64,000 bases of DNA, from positions 62,501 through 126,500 of the forward strand of contig NZ_CP009429.1 of NCBI RefSeq assembly GCF_001314325.1. The letters are read 5' to 3'. The translations under genes and the position numbers were made by a program. Positions 8,203 to 17,728 of this stretch are shown piece by piece (positions within the stretch are counted from its first letter, which is position 1; every line of letters starts with the position of its first letter). This stretch comes from Sphingopyxis macrogoltabida. Lineage in GTDB: Bacteria > Pseudomonadota > Alphaproteobacteria > Sphingomonadales > Sphingomonadaceae. The notes beneath the pieces were generated by a model. That model was not told the origin of the DNA, did no database searches, and worked only from the letters and a program-made list of their open reading frames with translations.

Positions 8203-9759
8203 ATGGCCAGCGCCGCCGCCCCCGCAACCGCCGCGAGCGTCCCGGCCGAGCCGCAACCGCTGAGCGGCATGCGGCTGATCGCCGCGGCGTTCGCGCTGGC
8301 GCTCGCCAATTTCGTCGTCGTGCTCGACACGACGATCGCCAACGTGTCGGTCCCGCACATCGCCGGCGGGCTGGCCGTGTCGCCGACGCAGGGAACATGG
8401 GTGATCACCAGCTATGCGGTGGCCGATGCGATCGCGGTGCCGCTGACCGGCTGGCTCGCGATGCGCTTCGGCACCGTGCGCTGGTTCCTGATCTCGATCG
8501 TCGGTTTCGGGCTCTTTTCCTTCCTGTGCGGTATCTCGCGCACGCTCGACGCGCTCATCCTCTTTCGCGTCCTGCAAGGATTGTCGGGCGGGCCGCTGAT
8601 GCCGCTGTCGCAGATCCTGCTGCTGCGCATCTTCCCGAAGGAGAAGGCCGGCGTCGGCCTTGCCATCTGGGCGATGACGACGACGACCGCGCCGATCCTC
8701 GGCCCCATCCTCGGCGGGCTGATCAGCGACAACTGGAGCTGGCCGTGGATTTTCTTCATCAACCTGCCCGTCGTCGCGATCTGCGCCTTCGGGGTCGGCA
8801 GCATGCTCGGCGCGTTCGAGACCAAACGCGACAAGGCGCGGATCGACATCGTCGGGCTGGTCCTGCTCGTCGTCTCGGTCGGCGCCTTCCAGATCATGCT
8901 CGACACCGGCCGCGAGCATGACTGGTTCGGTTCGGCGTGGATCATCATGCTGGCGATCGTCGCTGCGATCAGCTTTGCCGCCTTCGTCATCTGGGAGTTG
9001 ACCGATGCCAATCCGGTGGTCGATTTGCGCGTCTTCCGGTTCCGGGGATTCAGTTTCGCGACGATCGCGATATCGCTGGGATTCGGCGCCTTCTTTTCGC
9101 AGGTCGTGCTGACGCCTTTGTGGCTGCAGCAGGTCGCGGGCTATACCGCGACCGAGACTGGGTTCATCGTCGCGTGGATCGGCGTCTTCGCGGTGCTGTT
9201 GTCGCCGGTGGCCGCGGGGCTGATCGGCAAGATCGACATCCGCATCTCGATCAGCGCCGGCATCATGTGGATGGCGTTCGTATCGATCCTGCGCGCAAGC
9301 TGGAATGCCGATGTCGATTACTGGACACTGGCGCTGCCGCACCTGTTGCAGGGCATGGGCATGCCCTTTTTCTTCGTCGGGCTGACCGCGCTGGCGCTGA
9401 GCAGCGTCCCCGCCAGGGACCAGACGTCGGCGGCGGGGCTGATGAGTTTCCTGCGCACGCTGAGCGGCGCGATCGGGACCGCGGTCGCGACCACCGCCTG
9501 GGACGATGCGAGCCGGACGTCGCGGTCCGAAATGGTGTCGTCGCTCAACGATCCCGGCGGCGCGATGGACCGGCTGCAGAGCGCCGGGCTGACGCTCGAA
9601 CAGGCGCGATCGGCGATCGAACGGATGGTCGAGGTGCAGGCCTCGACGATCGGCGTGCTCCACCTGTTCCTCGCGGCAGGTGTCGTTTTCGTGATCGCCG
9701 CAATCTCGGTGTGGTGCGCGCCGCTACCCAAGCAGGTGTCGATGGGCGCGTCGCACTAG
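8203..9759 (+). CDS. EmrB-type DHA2 MFS drug/proton antiporter
   Basis: 518 residues with 14 predicted membrane segments, the size and topology of the DHA2 subfamily. Segment 1 carries the family motif LDTTIANVSVPHIAG, then QGTWVITSYAVADAI. Motif C-like antiporter sequence follows in segment 5 (LQGLSGGPLMPLSQ and GPILGGLISD). It drives proton-coupled export through the EmrA and NodT partners. The start 7 nt after the membrane fusion gene and the shared strand put it last in the operon. Substrates are not deducible; the family handles hydrophobic antibiotics, uncouplers and aromatic acids. Confidence 0.94.
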   Translation: MASAAAPATAASVPAEPQPLSGMRLIAAAFALALANFVVVLDTTIANVSVPHIAGGLAVSPTQGTWVITSYAVADAIAVPLTGWLAMRFGTVRWFLISIVGFGLFSFLCGISRTLDALILFRVLQGLSGGPLMPLSQILLLRIFPKEKAGVGLAIWAMTTTTAPILGPILGGLISDNWSWPWIFFINLPVVAICAFGVGSMLGAFETKRDKARIDIVGLVLLVVSVGAFQIMLDTGREHDWFGSAWIIMLAIVAAISFAAFVIWELTDANPVVDLRVFRFRGFSFATIAISLGFGAFFSQVVLTPLWLQQVAGYTATETGFIVAWIGVFAVLLSPVAAGLIGKIDIRISISAGIMWMAFVSILRASWNADVDYWTLALPHLLQGMGMPFFFVGLTALALSSVPARDQTSAAGLMSFLRTLSGAIGTAVATTAWDDASRTSRSEMVSSLNDPGGAMDRLQSAGLTLEQARSAIERMVEVQASTIGVLHLFLAAGVVFVIAAISVWCAPLPKQVSMGASH

Positions 9760-9768
9760 CGCCGCCGC

Positions 9769-10191
9769 CTATTTTGCGAATAGCTGGCCGAGGTCGGCGA
9801 AGGCCTTGAACTCCAGCGCATTGCCCGATGGATCGTGGAAGAACATCGTCGACTGCTCGCCCGCTTCGCCGGCGAAGCGCGTGTGCGGTTCGATGACGAA
9901 TGCCACGCCGTGCGCCCGCAGCCGCTCCGCCAGCGCCTGCCATTCGGCGGGCGGCAGGACGACGCCGAAATGCGGGACGGGAACGTCATGGCCGTCGACA
10001 GGATTATGCCCGGCGACTGATGCCGCCGACGCGACACGATGTGCGACGATCTGATGACCATAGAGGTTGAAATCGATCCATTCAGCGCTGCTGCGCCCCT
10101 CGGGACAGCCGAGGACGGTGCTGTAGAAATGGCGCGCGGCGGCGAGGTCGTGGACCGGGAAGGCGATATGGAAGGGGGCGAGGTCGGTCAT
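9769..10191 (-). CDS. VOC-family (glyoxalase/bleomycin-resistance-like) protein
   Basis: 140 residues. A single vicinal-oxygen-chelate domain has two beta-alpha-beta-beta-beta repeats: the first starts [23 protein letters not shown] (His8 a likely metal ligand), the second [19 protein letters not shown], ending in [16 protein letters not shown] with the metal-ligand Glu. The tail [13 protein letters not shown] is typical of dioxygenase/glyoxalase-like members. Convergent with emrB (9-bp gap) and just downstream of the symporter gene on the same strand (11-bp gap), so possibly co-transcribed with it. The substrate is unknown. Confidence 0.85.
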   Translation of the reverse strand: MTDLAPFHIAFPVHDLAAARHFYSTVLGCPEGRSSAEWIDFNLYGHQIVAHRVASAASVAGHNPVDGHDVPVPHFGVVLPPAEWQALAERLRAHGVAFVIEPHTRFAGEAGEQSTMFFHDPSGNALEFKAFADLGQLFAK

Positions 10192-10202
10192 CAACGGGGG
10201 TT

Positions 10203-11501
10203 CTACACATCCCTGGCGGAAAGATATTCGTCGACGTCGATTTCCTTTTCCCAGCGCGCCACCGCCGTCGCGATCGACAGGTCGCAGGTGACGTTGGGAA
10301 CGGTGCGGATCATGTCGAGGATGCGGTCGAAGGGGAGGATGAAGCCGACGACGAGCGCCGTCTGCTCGGGGGTGATGCCGATCGCGTGCAGCACCGCGGC
10401 GAGCACGAACAGCGATCCCGACGGCACCGGCGCGACCCCCATCGCGACGATCGTCGTTGTGCCCGCGATCACCAGATAATCGGCGAGGCTGAGGTCGAGG
10501 CCGAAGGCCTGCGCCGAAAACAAGGTCAGCATCGCAACATACATCGCGGCACCGTCCATGCCGATGGTCGCGCCGAGCGGCAGCACGGTCGAGGCGACGG
10601 GCGGCGAGACACCGAGATTGCGCTCGGCGACGCGGATCGCGACGGGCAGCGCGGCCGAACTCGACGAGGTCGAAAAACCGACCATGATCGCGTCGGCGAT
10701 ACCGCGGAAGAAGGGGAGCGGCGGCAGCCAGGCGAGCAGGCGGACGACGATGCCGCCATGGATCACCAGCGTGACGATCGTGGCGCCAGTCAGCACGCAA
10801 AGCGCGAGCTTGAAGATAGCGAGGAAGCTCGACGGGCCGGTCGTCCCCATCATCACCGCGATCAGCGCGAAAACGCCGAACGGCGCGGTCTCCATCACGA
10901 AACCGACGATGCGCAGCATCACCGCGGTACCGCTGGTGAGCAGACGGCGCACCGGCTCGGCCTCCTTGCCCGCCGCGATGACGCCCGCGCCGACGACGAT
11001 AGCGAAAAAGATGATCGACAGCGTCGCACCGTTCGCCATCGCCCCGATCGGATTGTCGGGCACGATCTCGATGAACATCCGCGCCGGGTCCTGCGGCTCG
11101 GTCAGCGCCTTCGGCACCGCGCCGGCAAAGCTTGCTCCCGCGCCCGGTGCGATCAGCGTCGCGACGACCAGCCCGGTGGTGACCGCGAGCGATGTCGTGA
11201 ACACATACATCGCCAGCGTCTTGATCCCGATGCTGCCAAGCCGTTTGGGGTCGGCGAGCGCCGCGACCCCCGATGCGATGGTGAGGAAGACGAGCGGGAC
11301 GACGAGCATACGGATCAGCCGCACGAACAATTCGCCGATCCACGCGATCGACGTTGCGCCTTCGCCCCACAGCAGGCCGACGATGGCGCCGAGGACGAGC
11401 GCCGCCATGATCCGCTTCCACAGCGCGATGCCGAACCAGCGGCCCAGCGGGCCGGGCTTGCCGGCATCCGTCGCGGCCGCGGGCGGCGCGGTATCGGTCA
11501 T
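10203..11501 (-). CDS. DAACS-family dicarboxylate/amino acid:cation symporter
   Basis: 432 residues from the ATG at 11501; the frame is open upstream to 11696 but that part overlaps the start region of the divergent symporter. Eight membrane helices and two re-entrant loops of the glutamate-transporter fold are indicated by the serine-rich hairpin [15 protein letters not shown], then [12 protein letters not shown] and [12 protein letters not shown]. This version lacks the exact DctA signature NLDGTNIY of its divergent neighbour, so it likely carries a different acid or neutral amino acid. The C-terminal [13 protein letters not shown] matches the conserved helix 8 region, where the family Asp-x3-Asn motif that binds the substrate amino group is altered. 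Confidence 0.9.
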   Translation of the reverse strand: MTDTAPPAAATDAGKPGPLGRWFGIALWKRIMAALVLGAIVGLLWGEGATSIAWIGELFVRLIRMLVVPLVFLTIASGVAALADPKRLGSIGIKTLAMYVFTTSLAVTTGLVVATLIAPGAGASFAGAVPKALTEPQDPARMFIEIVPDNPIGAMANGATLSIIFFAIVVGAGVIAAGKEAEPVRRLLTSGTAVMLRIVGFVMETAPFGVFALIAVMMGTTGPSSFLAIFKLALCVLTGATIVTLVIHGGIVVRLLAWLPPLPFFRGIADAIMVGFSTSSSSAALPVAIRVAERNLGVSPPVASTVLPLGATIGMDGAAMYVAMLTLFSAQAFGLDLSLADYLVIAGTTTIVAMGVAPVPSGSLFVLAAVLHAIGITPEQTALVVGFILPFDRILDMIRTVPNVTCDLSIATAVARWEKEIDVDEYLSARDV

Positions 11502-11653
11502 GCGGTCGATCCCATGCCGTATAGTAGCTGGCGCGCCCATAATGTCCAATTTGCGAGCAGCCTCATGCGTAAAGGATGATTTTCGGCCGTTCGCTTCTTG
11601 GCTAGAAGGCTGATCCGGCGCGGCGGCTTTGCCATGCCGAACGGGGGATATCG

Positions 11654-12994
11654 ATGGCGGCTGTAACGAATTTGGGCACTCCGCGCGATGCCGCACCCCG
11701 CGGGGCCTGGTGGACGCATCTTTATGTGCAGGTGCTGACCGCGATTTTCGCCGGCGTGATGCTCGGCCATTATTTCCCCGATGTGGGCGTCGCCCTCAAA
11801 CCGCTCGGCGACGGGTTCATCAACCTCGTCAAGATGATCATCGCGCCGGTGATTTTCCTGACCGTCGCAACCGGTATCGCCTCGGTCGGCGAGGCCAAGA
11901 CCCTCGGCCGGTTGACGGTAAAGACCTTCGCCTATTTCCTCTTCTTCTCGACGCTTGCGCTGATCGTCGGGCTGATCGTCGCCAATCTGGTGCAGCCCGG
12001 GGCGGGGATGAACATCGACCCGGCGACGCTCGATGCCGGTGCGGTCGCCGAATATCAGGAGAAGGCACATGAGGCGACGCTGACCGGTTTCCTCCTCGCG
12101 ATCATCCCGACCACCTTCGTCTCCGCGCTGACTTCGGGATCGATCCTGCAGGCGCTGTTCGTCGCGATCCTGTTCGGCATCGCGCTGTCGCACACCGGCG
12201 AGGCGGGTGCGCAGGTGCTGGGGATGCTCGAAAAGCTGTCGGTTGTTTTCTTCCGCCTCGTCGCGATGCTGATGCGCTTCGCGCCGATCGGGGCGTTCGG
12301 CGCGATGGCGTTCACGATCGGCAAATATGGCGTCGAATCGCTGGCCAATCTGGGGGCGCTGATCGCGACCTTTTACCTGACCTCGCTGTTCTTCGTGATC
12401 GTCGTCCTCGGTGCGATGGCGCGGCTCGCGGGCTTTTCGATCTTTCGCCTGATCGCGTATCTCAAGGCCGAGCTGCTGCTCGTGCTGGGGACGTCGTCTT
12501 CCGAAGCGGCGCTGCCGAGCCTGATGGAAAAGCTCGAACGCGCGGGCTGTGCCAAGCCCGTCGTCGGCATGGTCGTGCCGACCGGCTACAGCTTCAACCT
12601 CGACGGCACCAATATCTATATGACGCTCGCGGCGCTGTTCGTAGCGCAGGCGACCAATGTCGACCTGTCGCTTGGCGACCAGATCGCGCTGCTGCTTGTC
12701 GCGATGGTGAGTTCGAAGGGCGCGGCCGGGGTAACCGGCGCGGGCTTCATCACCCTCGCCGCGACCTTGTCGGTGGTGCCGTCGGTCCCGGTCGCCGGCC
12801 TCGCGCTGATTCTCGGCATCGACCGTTTCATGAGCGAGTGCCGCGCGCTCACCAATTTCGTCGGCAATGCCCTCGCGGCGATCGTCGTCGCCAAGTGGGA
12901 AAAGGCGCTCGACGGCGACGCGTTCCGCCGCGCGCTTTATGGCGATCCCGCGCCGGGCCTTGCGGCGCGGCCGATCGAGACCGATACCGACTGA
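11654..12994 (+). CDS. dctA: DctA-like C4-dicarboxylate/cation symporter (DAACS family)
   Basis: 446 residues with GGGGGAT upstream of the ATG. The protein has the DctA signatures [44 protein letters not shown] and the helix-8 motif [16 protein letters not shown]. These features assign it to proton- or sodium-coupled uptake of succinate, fumarate and malate across the inner membrane. It is divergent from a second, less typical member of the same family, with about 150 bp of shared upstream DNA. No clear NtrC/sigma-54 site of the DctD type was found. Family assignment is firm; substrate is inferred. Confidence 0.92.
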   Translation: MAAVTNLGTPRDAAPRGAWWTHLYVQVLTAIFAGVMLGHYFPDVGVALKPLGDGFINLVKMIIAPVIFLTVATGIASVGEAKTLGRLTVKTFAYFLFFSTLALIVGLIVANLVQPGAGMNIDPATLDAGAVAEYQEKAHEATLTGFLLAIIPTTFVSALTSGSILQALFVAILFGIALSHTGEAGAQVLGMLEKLSVVFFRLVAMLMRFAPIGAFGAMAFTIGKYGVESLANLGALIATFYLTSLFFVIVVLGAMARLAGFSIFRLIAYLKAELLLVLGTSSSEAALPSLMEKLERAGCAKPVVGMVVPTGYSFNLDGTNIYMTLAALFVAQATNVDLSLGDQIALLLVAMVSSKGAAGVTGAGFITLAATLSVVPSVPVAGLALILGIDRFMSECRALTNFVGNALAAIVVAKWEKALDGDAFRRALYGDPAPGLAARPIETDTD

Positions 12995-13040
12995 CGCTGG
13001 CACTTGGGCTTCGCGCCCGGTCGTGCTAGGGGCCCGCGCC

Positions 13041-14939
13041 ATGCTGACGATCAACGGCCTCACCGTGCGCCTTGGCGGGCGCACCATCCTCGACCGCGCG
13101 ACTGCGAGTCTGCCGCCGAAGAGCCGCGTCGGGCTCATCGGCCGCAACGGCGCGGGCAAATCGACCTTGATGAAGGTGATGATCGGTCAGCTCGAAGCCG
13201 ACGAGGGCGGCATCGAAATGCCGCGCAAGACGCGCGTCGGCTATATCGCGCAGGAAGCGCCGAGCGGCACCGCAACGCCGTTCGACACCGTGCTTGCCGC
13301 CGATACCGAGCGGGCGGAGCTGCTCCATCAATCCGAGACGGTGACCGACCCCGACCGGCTCGGCGATATCCACGAACGGCTGATCGCGATCGACGCCTAC
13401 ACCGCGCCAGCCCGCGCCGCGCGCATCCTGATCGGACTCGGCTTCGACGAGGAGATGCAGGGCCAGCCGCTCGACAGTTTTTCGGGCGGGTGGAAGATGC
13501 GCGTCGCGCTCGCGGCGTTGCTCTTCTCGAACCCCGACCTGCTGCTGCTCGACGAGCCGTCGAACCACCTCGACCTCGAAGCGACGATGTGGCTCGAAAG
13601 CTTCCTCAAGGCCTATCCCGGCCAGCTCGTCGTGATCAGCCACGAGCGCGACCTGCTGAACAATGTCGTCGACCATATCCTGCACCTCGAGGGCGGGAAG
13701 GTAACCCTCTATGCCGGCGGCTATAATGATTTCGAGCGCCAGCGCGCGGAACGCCTTGCGCAGCTTGCGGCGGCGAAGGCGGCGCAGGATGCGCAGCGCG
13801 CCAAGCTCCAGGATTATGTCGCGCGCAACAGCGCGCGCGCCTCGACCGCGAAGCAGGCGCAGTCACGCGCCAAGCAATTGGCGAAAATGCAGCCGATTGC
13901 CGCCGTCGCCGAGGACCCGAGCCTGACCTTCGATTTCCCGAGCCCCGACGAACTGAAGCCGCCGCTGATCACGCTCGACCTTGCCAGCGTCGGCTATACG
14001 CCGGGCGCGCCGATCCTGACCCGGCTGAACCTGCGCATCGATCCCGACGACCGTATCGCGCTGCTCGGGCGCAACGGCAACGGCAAGACGACGCTCGCGC
14101 GGCTGCTCGCGGCACAGCTCGCCCCGATGGACGGCGCGATGGCGGCGTCGGGCAAGATGCGCGTCGGCTATTTCACCCAATATCAGGTCGAGGAGCTCGA
14201 CGGCAGCGACACGCCGCTCGGCCATATGACGCGCGTGATGACGGGCAAGACGCCGGGCGCGGTGCGCGCGCAATTGGGGCGCTTCGGCTTTACCGGCAAC
14301 AAGGCGACGACCGAGGTCGGCAAGCTGTCGGGCGGCGAGCGCGCGCGGCTCGCGCTCGCGCTGATCACGCGCGAGGCGCCGCACCTGCTGATCCTCGACG
14401 AACCGACCAACCACCTCGACGTCGATGCGCGCGAGGCGCTGGTGCAGGCGCTGAACGGCTTCGACGGCGCGGTGCTGATCGTCAGCCACGATCGCCACAT
14501 GCTCGAACTCACCGCCGACCGGCTGGTGCTCGTCGACAACGGCACCGCGCGCGATTTCGACGGCAGCATGGACGATTATGTCGCCTTCATCCTCGGCCAG
14601 GGAACGGGCAAAGGCTCGGCCGCGAACGACGATACGAAGGGCGGCCCGGCAAAGTCGAAAGACGCCAAGCTGGCGCGGCAGGAAGCCGCCAAGGCGCGCG
14701 AGGCGCAGGCGGTGCTCCGCAAGTCGGCGAAGGATCTCGAAGCGCAGGCCGAAAAGCTGAACAAGCAGATGTCGGCGATCGACCGCGCGATGTTCGATCC
14801 CGCCAGCGCCGATCCGGCGCTCGCAAAACTGACGATGGGCGACCTTGCCCAGCGCCGCGGCAAGGTCGCGGCGGAACTGGAGCGCATCGAGGCGGCGTGG
14901 ATGGAAGCGCTCGAGGCGATAGAGGAAACGGCCGCTTAG
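13041..14939 (+). CDS. ABC-F family ATPase (Uup/YheS/EttA-like)
   Basis: 632 residues from ATG 13041 (AGGGG upstream). There are two ATP-binding domains on one chain and no membrane segment. Domain 1 has Walker A GRNGAGKST (34-42), signature FSGGW (147-151) and Walker B LLLLDEPSNHLD (167-178). Domain 2 has GRNGNGKTT (343-351), signature LSGGE (429-433) and LLILDEPTNHLD (449-460). The linker of about 225-295 is an Arg/Ala-rich helical P-site-tRNA-interaction motif. The C-terminal tail of about 560-632 is a charged coiled coil. Such proteins act on the ribosome rather than in transport. The length and the coiled tail resemble YheS more than EttA. Confidence 0.94.
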   Translation: MLTINGLTVRLGGRTILDRATASLPPKSRVGLIGRNGAGKSTLMKVMIGQLEADEGGIEMPRKTRVGYIAQEAPSGTATPFDTVLAADTERAELLHQSETVTDPDRLGDIHERLIAIDAYTAPARAARILIGLGFDEEMQGQPLDSFSGGWKMRVALAALLFSNPDLLLLDEPSNHLDLEATMWLESFLKAYPGQLVVISHERDLLNNVVDHILHLEGGKVTLYAGGYNDFERQRAERLAQLAAAKAAQDAQRAKLQDYVARNSARASTAKQAQSRAKQLAKMQPIAAVAEDPSLTFDFPSPDELKPPLITLDLASVGYTPGAPILTRLNLRIDPDDRIALLGRNGNGKTTLARLLAAQLAPMDGAMAASGKMRVGYFTQYQVEELDGSDTPLGHMTRVMTGKTPGAVRAQLGRFGFTGNKATTEVGKLSGGERARLALALITREAPHLLILDEPTNHLDVDAREALVQALNGFDGAVLIVSHDRHMLELTADRLVLVDNGTARDFDGSMDDYVAFILGQGTGKGSAANDDTKGGPAKSKDAKLARQEAAKAREAQAVLRKSAKDLEAQAEKLNKQMSAIDRAMFDPASADPALAKLTMGDLAQRRGKVAAELERIEAAWMEALEAIEETAA

Positions 14940-14946
14940 CCTTGCC

Positions 14947-15060
14947 CGTCCCCCCCGCGAGGGGCGACCAGAGTCACGTGCCTCTGGACGCGGCCGCCGT
15001 CGGCCTTTCTCTTCATGACTGTGCAAACCGCCAGCGGCCCCCGCCTTCGCGGGGGCGACG
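14947..15060. repeat. REP-like inverted element pair (type A), one half degenerate
   Basis: The right member (15033-15060) is a good copy of the AGCGGCCCCCGCCTTCGCGG type, ending in GGGCGACG. The left one (about 14948-14967, GTCCCCCCCGCGAGGGGCGA) is degenerate. The same element occurs as inverted pairs at 16781, 17634 and 33852. It fills the gap between the ABC-F gene and the HPPD promoter. Confidence 0.75.
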
Positions 15061-15081
15061 TTCATGCTGCGTGGTCGCGCA

Positions 15082-15126
15082 TTGACTCCCGCACCGCAAT
15101 CCATCATACTAGTTTCAATTGAAACT
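15082..15126 (+). promoter_or_regulatory. Promoter and palindromic operator of the HPPD gene
   Basis: TTGACT (15082-15087) and CATACT (15105-15110) are spaced by exactly 17 bp and make a plausible sigma-70 promoter. Overlapping the end of the -10 is a perfect palindrome, AGTTTCAATTGAAACT (15111-15126), or 18 bp with flanking T and A. It covers the expected start point, the position of a repressor site. MarR-type regulators of aromatic catabolism use sites of this size; the actual regulator is not in the window. Confidence 0.65.
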
Positions 15127-15142
15127 ATATGGGGAATGCAAA

Positions 15143-16234
15143 ATGGCCGACCTGTTCGACAATCCGCTGGGTCTCGACGGCTTTGAATTCGTCGAATTTT
15201 CGGCGCCGGAAAAGGGCATGCTCGAACCCGTGTTCGAACGGATGGGCTTCACCCGCATTGCGCGGCACCGGTCGAAGGATGTCGAGCTGTGGCGGCAGGG
15301 CGGGATCAACTTGATCGCCAATTACGAACCCAAATCGCCCGCCGCCTATTTCGCCGCCGAGCATGGCCCGTCGGCGTGCGGCATGGGATGGCGCGTCCGT
15401 GATGCCGCGAAGGCCTATTCGGAAGCGCTGGCGCGCGGCGCCGAGCCGGTCGAGGTCAAGGCGGGGCCGATGGAATTGCAGCTGCCCGCGATCCGCGGCA
15501 TCGGCGGCTCGATCATCTATCTGATCGACCGTTATGGCGACGACCTCAGCATCTACGACATCGATTTCGTCTATGAAGAGGGTGTCGATCGGAACCCGGT
15601 GGGCGCCGGGCTCAAGGTCATCGATCACCTGACGCACAATGTCTATGGCGGCCGCATGGCGCATTGGGCCGCGTTCTACGAGCGGATCGCCGGCTTCCGC
15701 GAAATCCGCTATTTCGACATCAAGGGCGAATATACCGGCCTGACCTCGAAGGCGATGACCGCCCCCGACGGCAAGATCCGCATTCCGCTCAACGAAGAGG
15801 GCGCGGGCGGCGGCGGCCAGATCGAGGAATATCTGCGCGCCTATAATGGCGAGGGCATCCAGCATATCGCGTTCAGCTGCGACGATCTTTACGCGTCGTG
15901 GGACAATCTCGCCGCGCTCGGCAACCCGTTCGCGCCGTCGCCGCCGGCGACCTATTACGAGATGCTTGCCGATCGCCTGCCCGGCCATGGCGAGCCGGTC
16001 GATGAACTCCAGTCGCGCGGCATCCTGCTCGACGGATCGACGACCGAGGGCGACCCGCGCTTGCTGCTCCAGATTTTCGGGCAGACGGTGATCGGTCCGG
16101 TCTTCTTCGAGTTCATCCAGCGCAAGAAGGATGAGGGCTTCGGCGAGGGCAATTTCACCGCGCTGTTCAAGTCGCTCGAAATGGACCAGATCCGCCGCGG
16201 CGCGCTCAATGTCGAAGCGGAGCCGGCCGAATGA
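15143..16234 (+). CDS. hppD: 4-hydroxyphenylpyruvate dioxygenase
   Basis: 363 residues; the ATG at 15143 has GGGGAA 6 nt upstream. The enzyme converts 4-hydroxyphenylpyruvate to homogentisate in tyrosine/phenylalanine breakdown, using non-haem iron(II). The C-terminal VOC domain holds the iron ligands His162 ([12 protein letters not shown]), His241 (GIQHIAF) and Glu323 (VFFEFIQRK). The LRAYNGEG(I)QHIA and [14 protein letters not shown] signatures are typical of HPPD. The next gene overlaps by 4 nt. A strong palindrome upstream suggests control by tyrosine-pathway intermediates. The length is normal for bacterial HPPD. Confidence 0.96.
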   Translation: MADLFDNPLGLDGFEFVEFSAPEKGMLEPVFERMGFTRIARHRSKDVELWRQGGINLIANYEPKSPAAYFAAEHGPSACGMGWRVRDAAKAYSEALARGAEPVEVKAGPMELQLPAIRGIGGSIIYLIDRYGDDLSIYDIDFVYEEGVDRNPVGAGLKVIDHLTHNVYGGRMAHWAAFYERIAGFREIRYFDIKGEYTGLTSKAMTAPDGKIRIPLNEEGAGGGGQIEEYLRAYNGEGIQHIAFSCDDLYASWDNLAALGNPFAPSPPATYYEMLADRLPGHGEPVDELQSRGILLDGSTTEGDPRLLLQIFGQTVIGPVFFEFIQRKKDEGFGEGNFTALFKSLEMDQIRRGALNVEAEPAE

Positions 16235-16776
16235 CCAGCCCGATCAAACTGGGGGGCGTCCATCACGCCGCCTATCGCTGCAAGGACGCGAAGACGACGG
16301 TAGAGTGGTACGAGCGCATGCTCGGCATGACCTACACGACCGCCTTTGCCGAGGATCATGTGCCGTCGACCGGCGAATATGATCCCTATATGCACGTCTT
16401 CCTCGATGCGGGGAACGGCAACATCCTCGCCTTTTTCGAGCTGCCCAACCAGCCCGACATGGGACGCGACGAGAATACGCCGCAATGGGTGCAGCATCTG
16501 GCGTTCAAGGTCGGCAGCTATGACGAACTGGTCCAGGCGAAGGCGCATCTGGAGGCGAACGGCATCGACGTGCTCGGTCCGACGCATCACGGCATCTTCA
16601 AGTCGATCTATTTCTTCGACCCCAACGGCCACCGCGTCGAACTGGCGTGCGACATCGGCACCGACGAACAATATGCCGAGCTGAAGCGCGTCGCGCCGCT
16701 GATGCTCGAGGAATGGAGCCGGACCAAGAAGGCGCCGCGTCACGCTGACTGGCTGCATACGGCGGCGAACGAGTAA
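16231..16776 (+). CDS. VOC-family protein coupled to HPPD
   Basis: 181 residues; ATGA overlaps the HPPD stop, so translation is probably coupled. The VOC fold is evident from [26 protein letters not shown] (metal His at about 11), [10 protein letters not shown] (His at about 88) and [15 protein letters not shown] (Glu at about 137). The full H/H/E set suggests a real metal enzyme, for example an extradiol-type dioxygenase or glyoxalase. Its fixed place next to HPPD suggests a step in homogentisate or related aromatic metabolism. The reaction itself is not known to me. Confidence 0.85.
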   Translation: MTSPIKLGGVHHAAYRCKDAKTTVEWYERMLGMTYTTAFAEDHVPSTGEYDPYMHVFLDAGNGNILAFFELPNQPDMGRDENTPQWVQHLAFKVGSYDELVQAKAHLEANGIDVLGPTHHGIFKSIYFFDPNGHRVELACDIGTDEQYAELKRVAPLMLEEWSRTKKAPRHADWLHTAANE

Positions 16777-16780
16777 ACAC

Positions 16781-16870
16781 CGTCGCCCCCGCGAAGGCGG
16801 GGGCCGCCGTCGGTTTACGCGGCGGGGCAGGGCAAGGCTGCCAGCGGCCCCCGCCTTCGCGGGGGCGACG
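16781..16870. repeat. REP-like doublet (type A)
   Basis: Two copies face each other: 16781-16806 (starting CGTCGCCCCCGCGAAGGCGG) and 16843-16870 (its reverse complement, ending GGGGCGACG), with a 36-nt spacer. Together they can fold into a cruciform or a two-hairpin RNA. It lies between the convergent HPPD-operon and YqaA-type genes and may also serve as a terminator. Confidence 0.9.
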
Positions 16871-16878
16871 GTTTATTC

Positions 16879-17559
16879 CTACGCCCGGTCCAGCCCGATG
16901 CTCTCCAGCGTCGCGCCGCTGCATTTGTCGACCTTCTTTTCGCCCTTGTCGCCCGACAGCGCACCGATGGCGAGGAAGCCCGCGACGACGGCGACGACAA
17001 ACGCGCCGGTGACCCAGATCAGATATTTGTCGATGAACGCCTTGATCGGCGCCCCGAACAACCGGAACAATATGCCGACGAGCATGAAGGAAAAGGCCCG
17101 GCTGGCGAGGCTCGCCCACAGGAAGGTCCAGAAATTCATGTGGATGAAGCCGGCGGTGATCGTCAGCAGCTTGAAGGGGATCGGCGTCGCACCCTTGATC
17201 AGGATGATCTCGGCACCATACTGCCGCAGATAACAGGCGGCCGGCGGAAAGGCATCGGTCAGCCCGAGCACCCCGAGCAGCCACAGCCCGACGCTCTCAT
17301 AAAGGAAGAAGCCGATTCCATAACCGAAGATGCCACCCGCGACCGACGCGAGCGTACAGATGATCGCATAGCGCACCGCCTTTTTCGGGTTGGCGAGGCA
17401 CATCAGCCCGAGCAGCGGGTGCGGCGGAATCGGAAAGAAGCTCGCCTCGACGAAGGACACCAGCGCCAGCCAGAACTCGGCGTGCGGGTGCGCCGATTTC
17501 TCCATCGTCCAGTTGTAGAGCCGCTGGATGATCGATGGCTTGCGGACGATTTCGGTCAT
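16879..17559 (-). CDS. YqaA/DedA-like (SNARE-associated domain) inner-membrane protein
   Basis: 226 residues from ATG 17559 (MTEIVRKPS...). Five or so hydrophobic stretches are present. The conserved core of the YqaA subfamily is visible: FVEASFFPIPPHPLLG (about 44-60), ASVAGGIFGYGIGF (80-94) and GATPIPFKLLTITAGF (128-143), where the re-entrant PxP-like loops sit. DedA relatives move phospholipid carriers or maintain proton-motive force; this subfamily is uncharacterised. The last 30 residues are Lys/Asp rich and soluble. It stands alone between two REP doublets. Confidence 0.85.
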   Translation of the reverse strand: MTEIVRKPSIIQRLYNWTMEKSAHPHAEFWLALVSFVEASFFPIPPHPLLGLMCLANPKKAVRYAIICTLASVAGGIFGYGIGFFLYESVGLWLLGVLGLTDAFPPAACYLRQYGAEIILIKGATPIPFKLLTITAGFIHMNFWTFLWASLASRAFSFMLVGILFRLFGAPIKAFIDKYLIWVTGAFVVAVVAGFLAIGALSGDKGEKKVDKCSGATLESIGLDRA

Positions 17560-17633
17560 GCTGGTCCTTTGGTGCGAGAGTTCACGCGGGCGCATCTATG
17601 CCGGGGGCATTACGGGAAGTCGATAGCCAAGCC

Positions 17634-17723
17634 CGTCGCCCCCGCGCAGGCGGGGGCCGCTAGCGGCCTGTTCCTACATCGCTGCTTAAACCGACAGCGG
17701 CCCCCGCCTGCGCGGGGGCGACG
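17634..17723. repeat. REP-like doublet (type A)
   Basis: The copies 17634-17660 and 17696-17723 are inverted to each other (CGTCGCCCCCGCGCAGGCGG and its complement). The central bases of the stem loop differ from the other doublets (GCGCAGGC instead of GCGAAGGC) but match between its own two halves. That compensation indicates selection for, or gene conversion of, the fold. Confidence 0.9.
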
Positions 17724-17728
17724 ATTAT

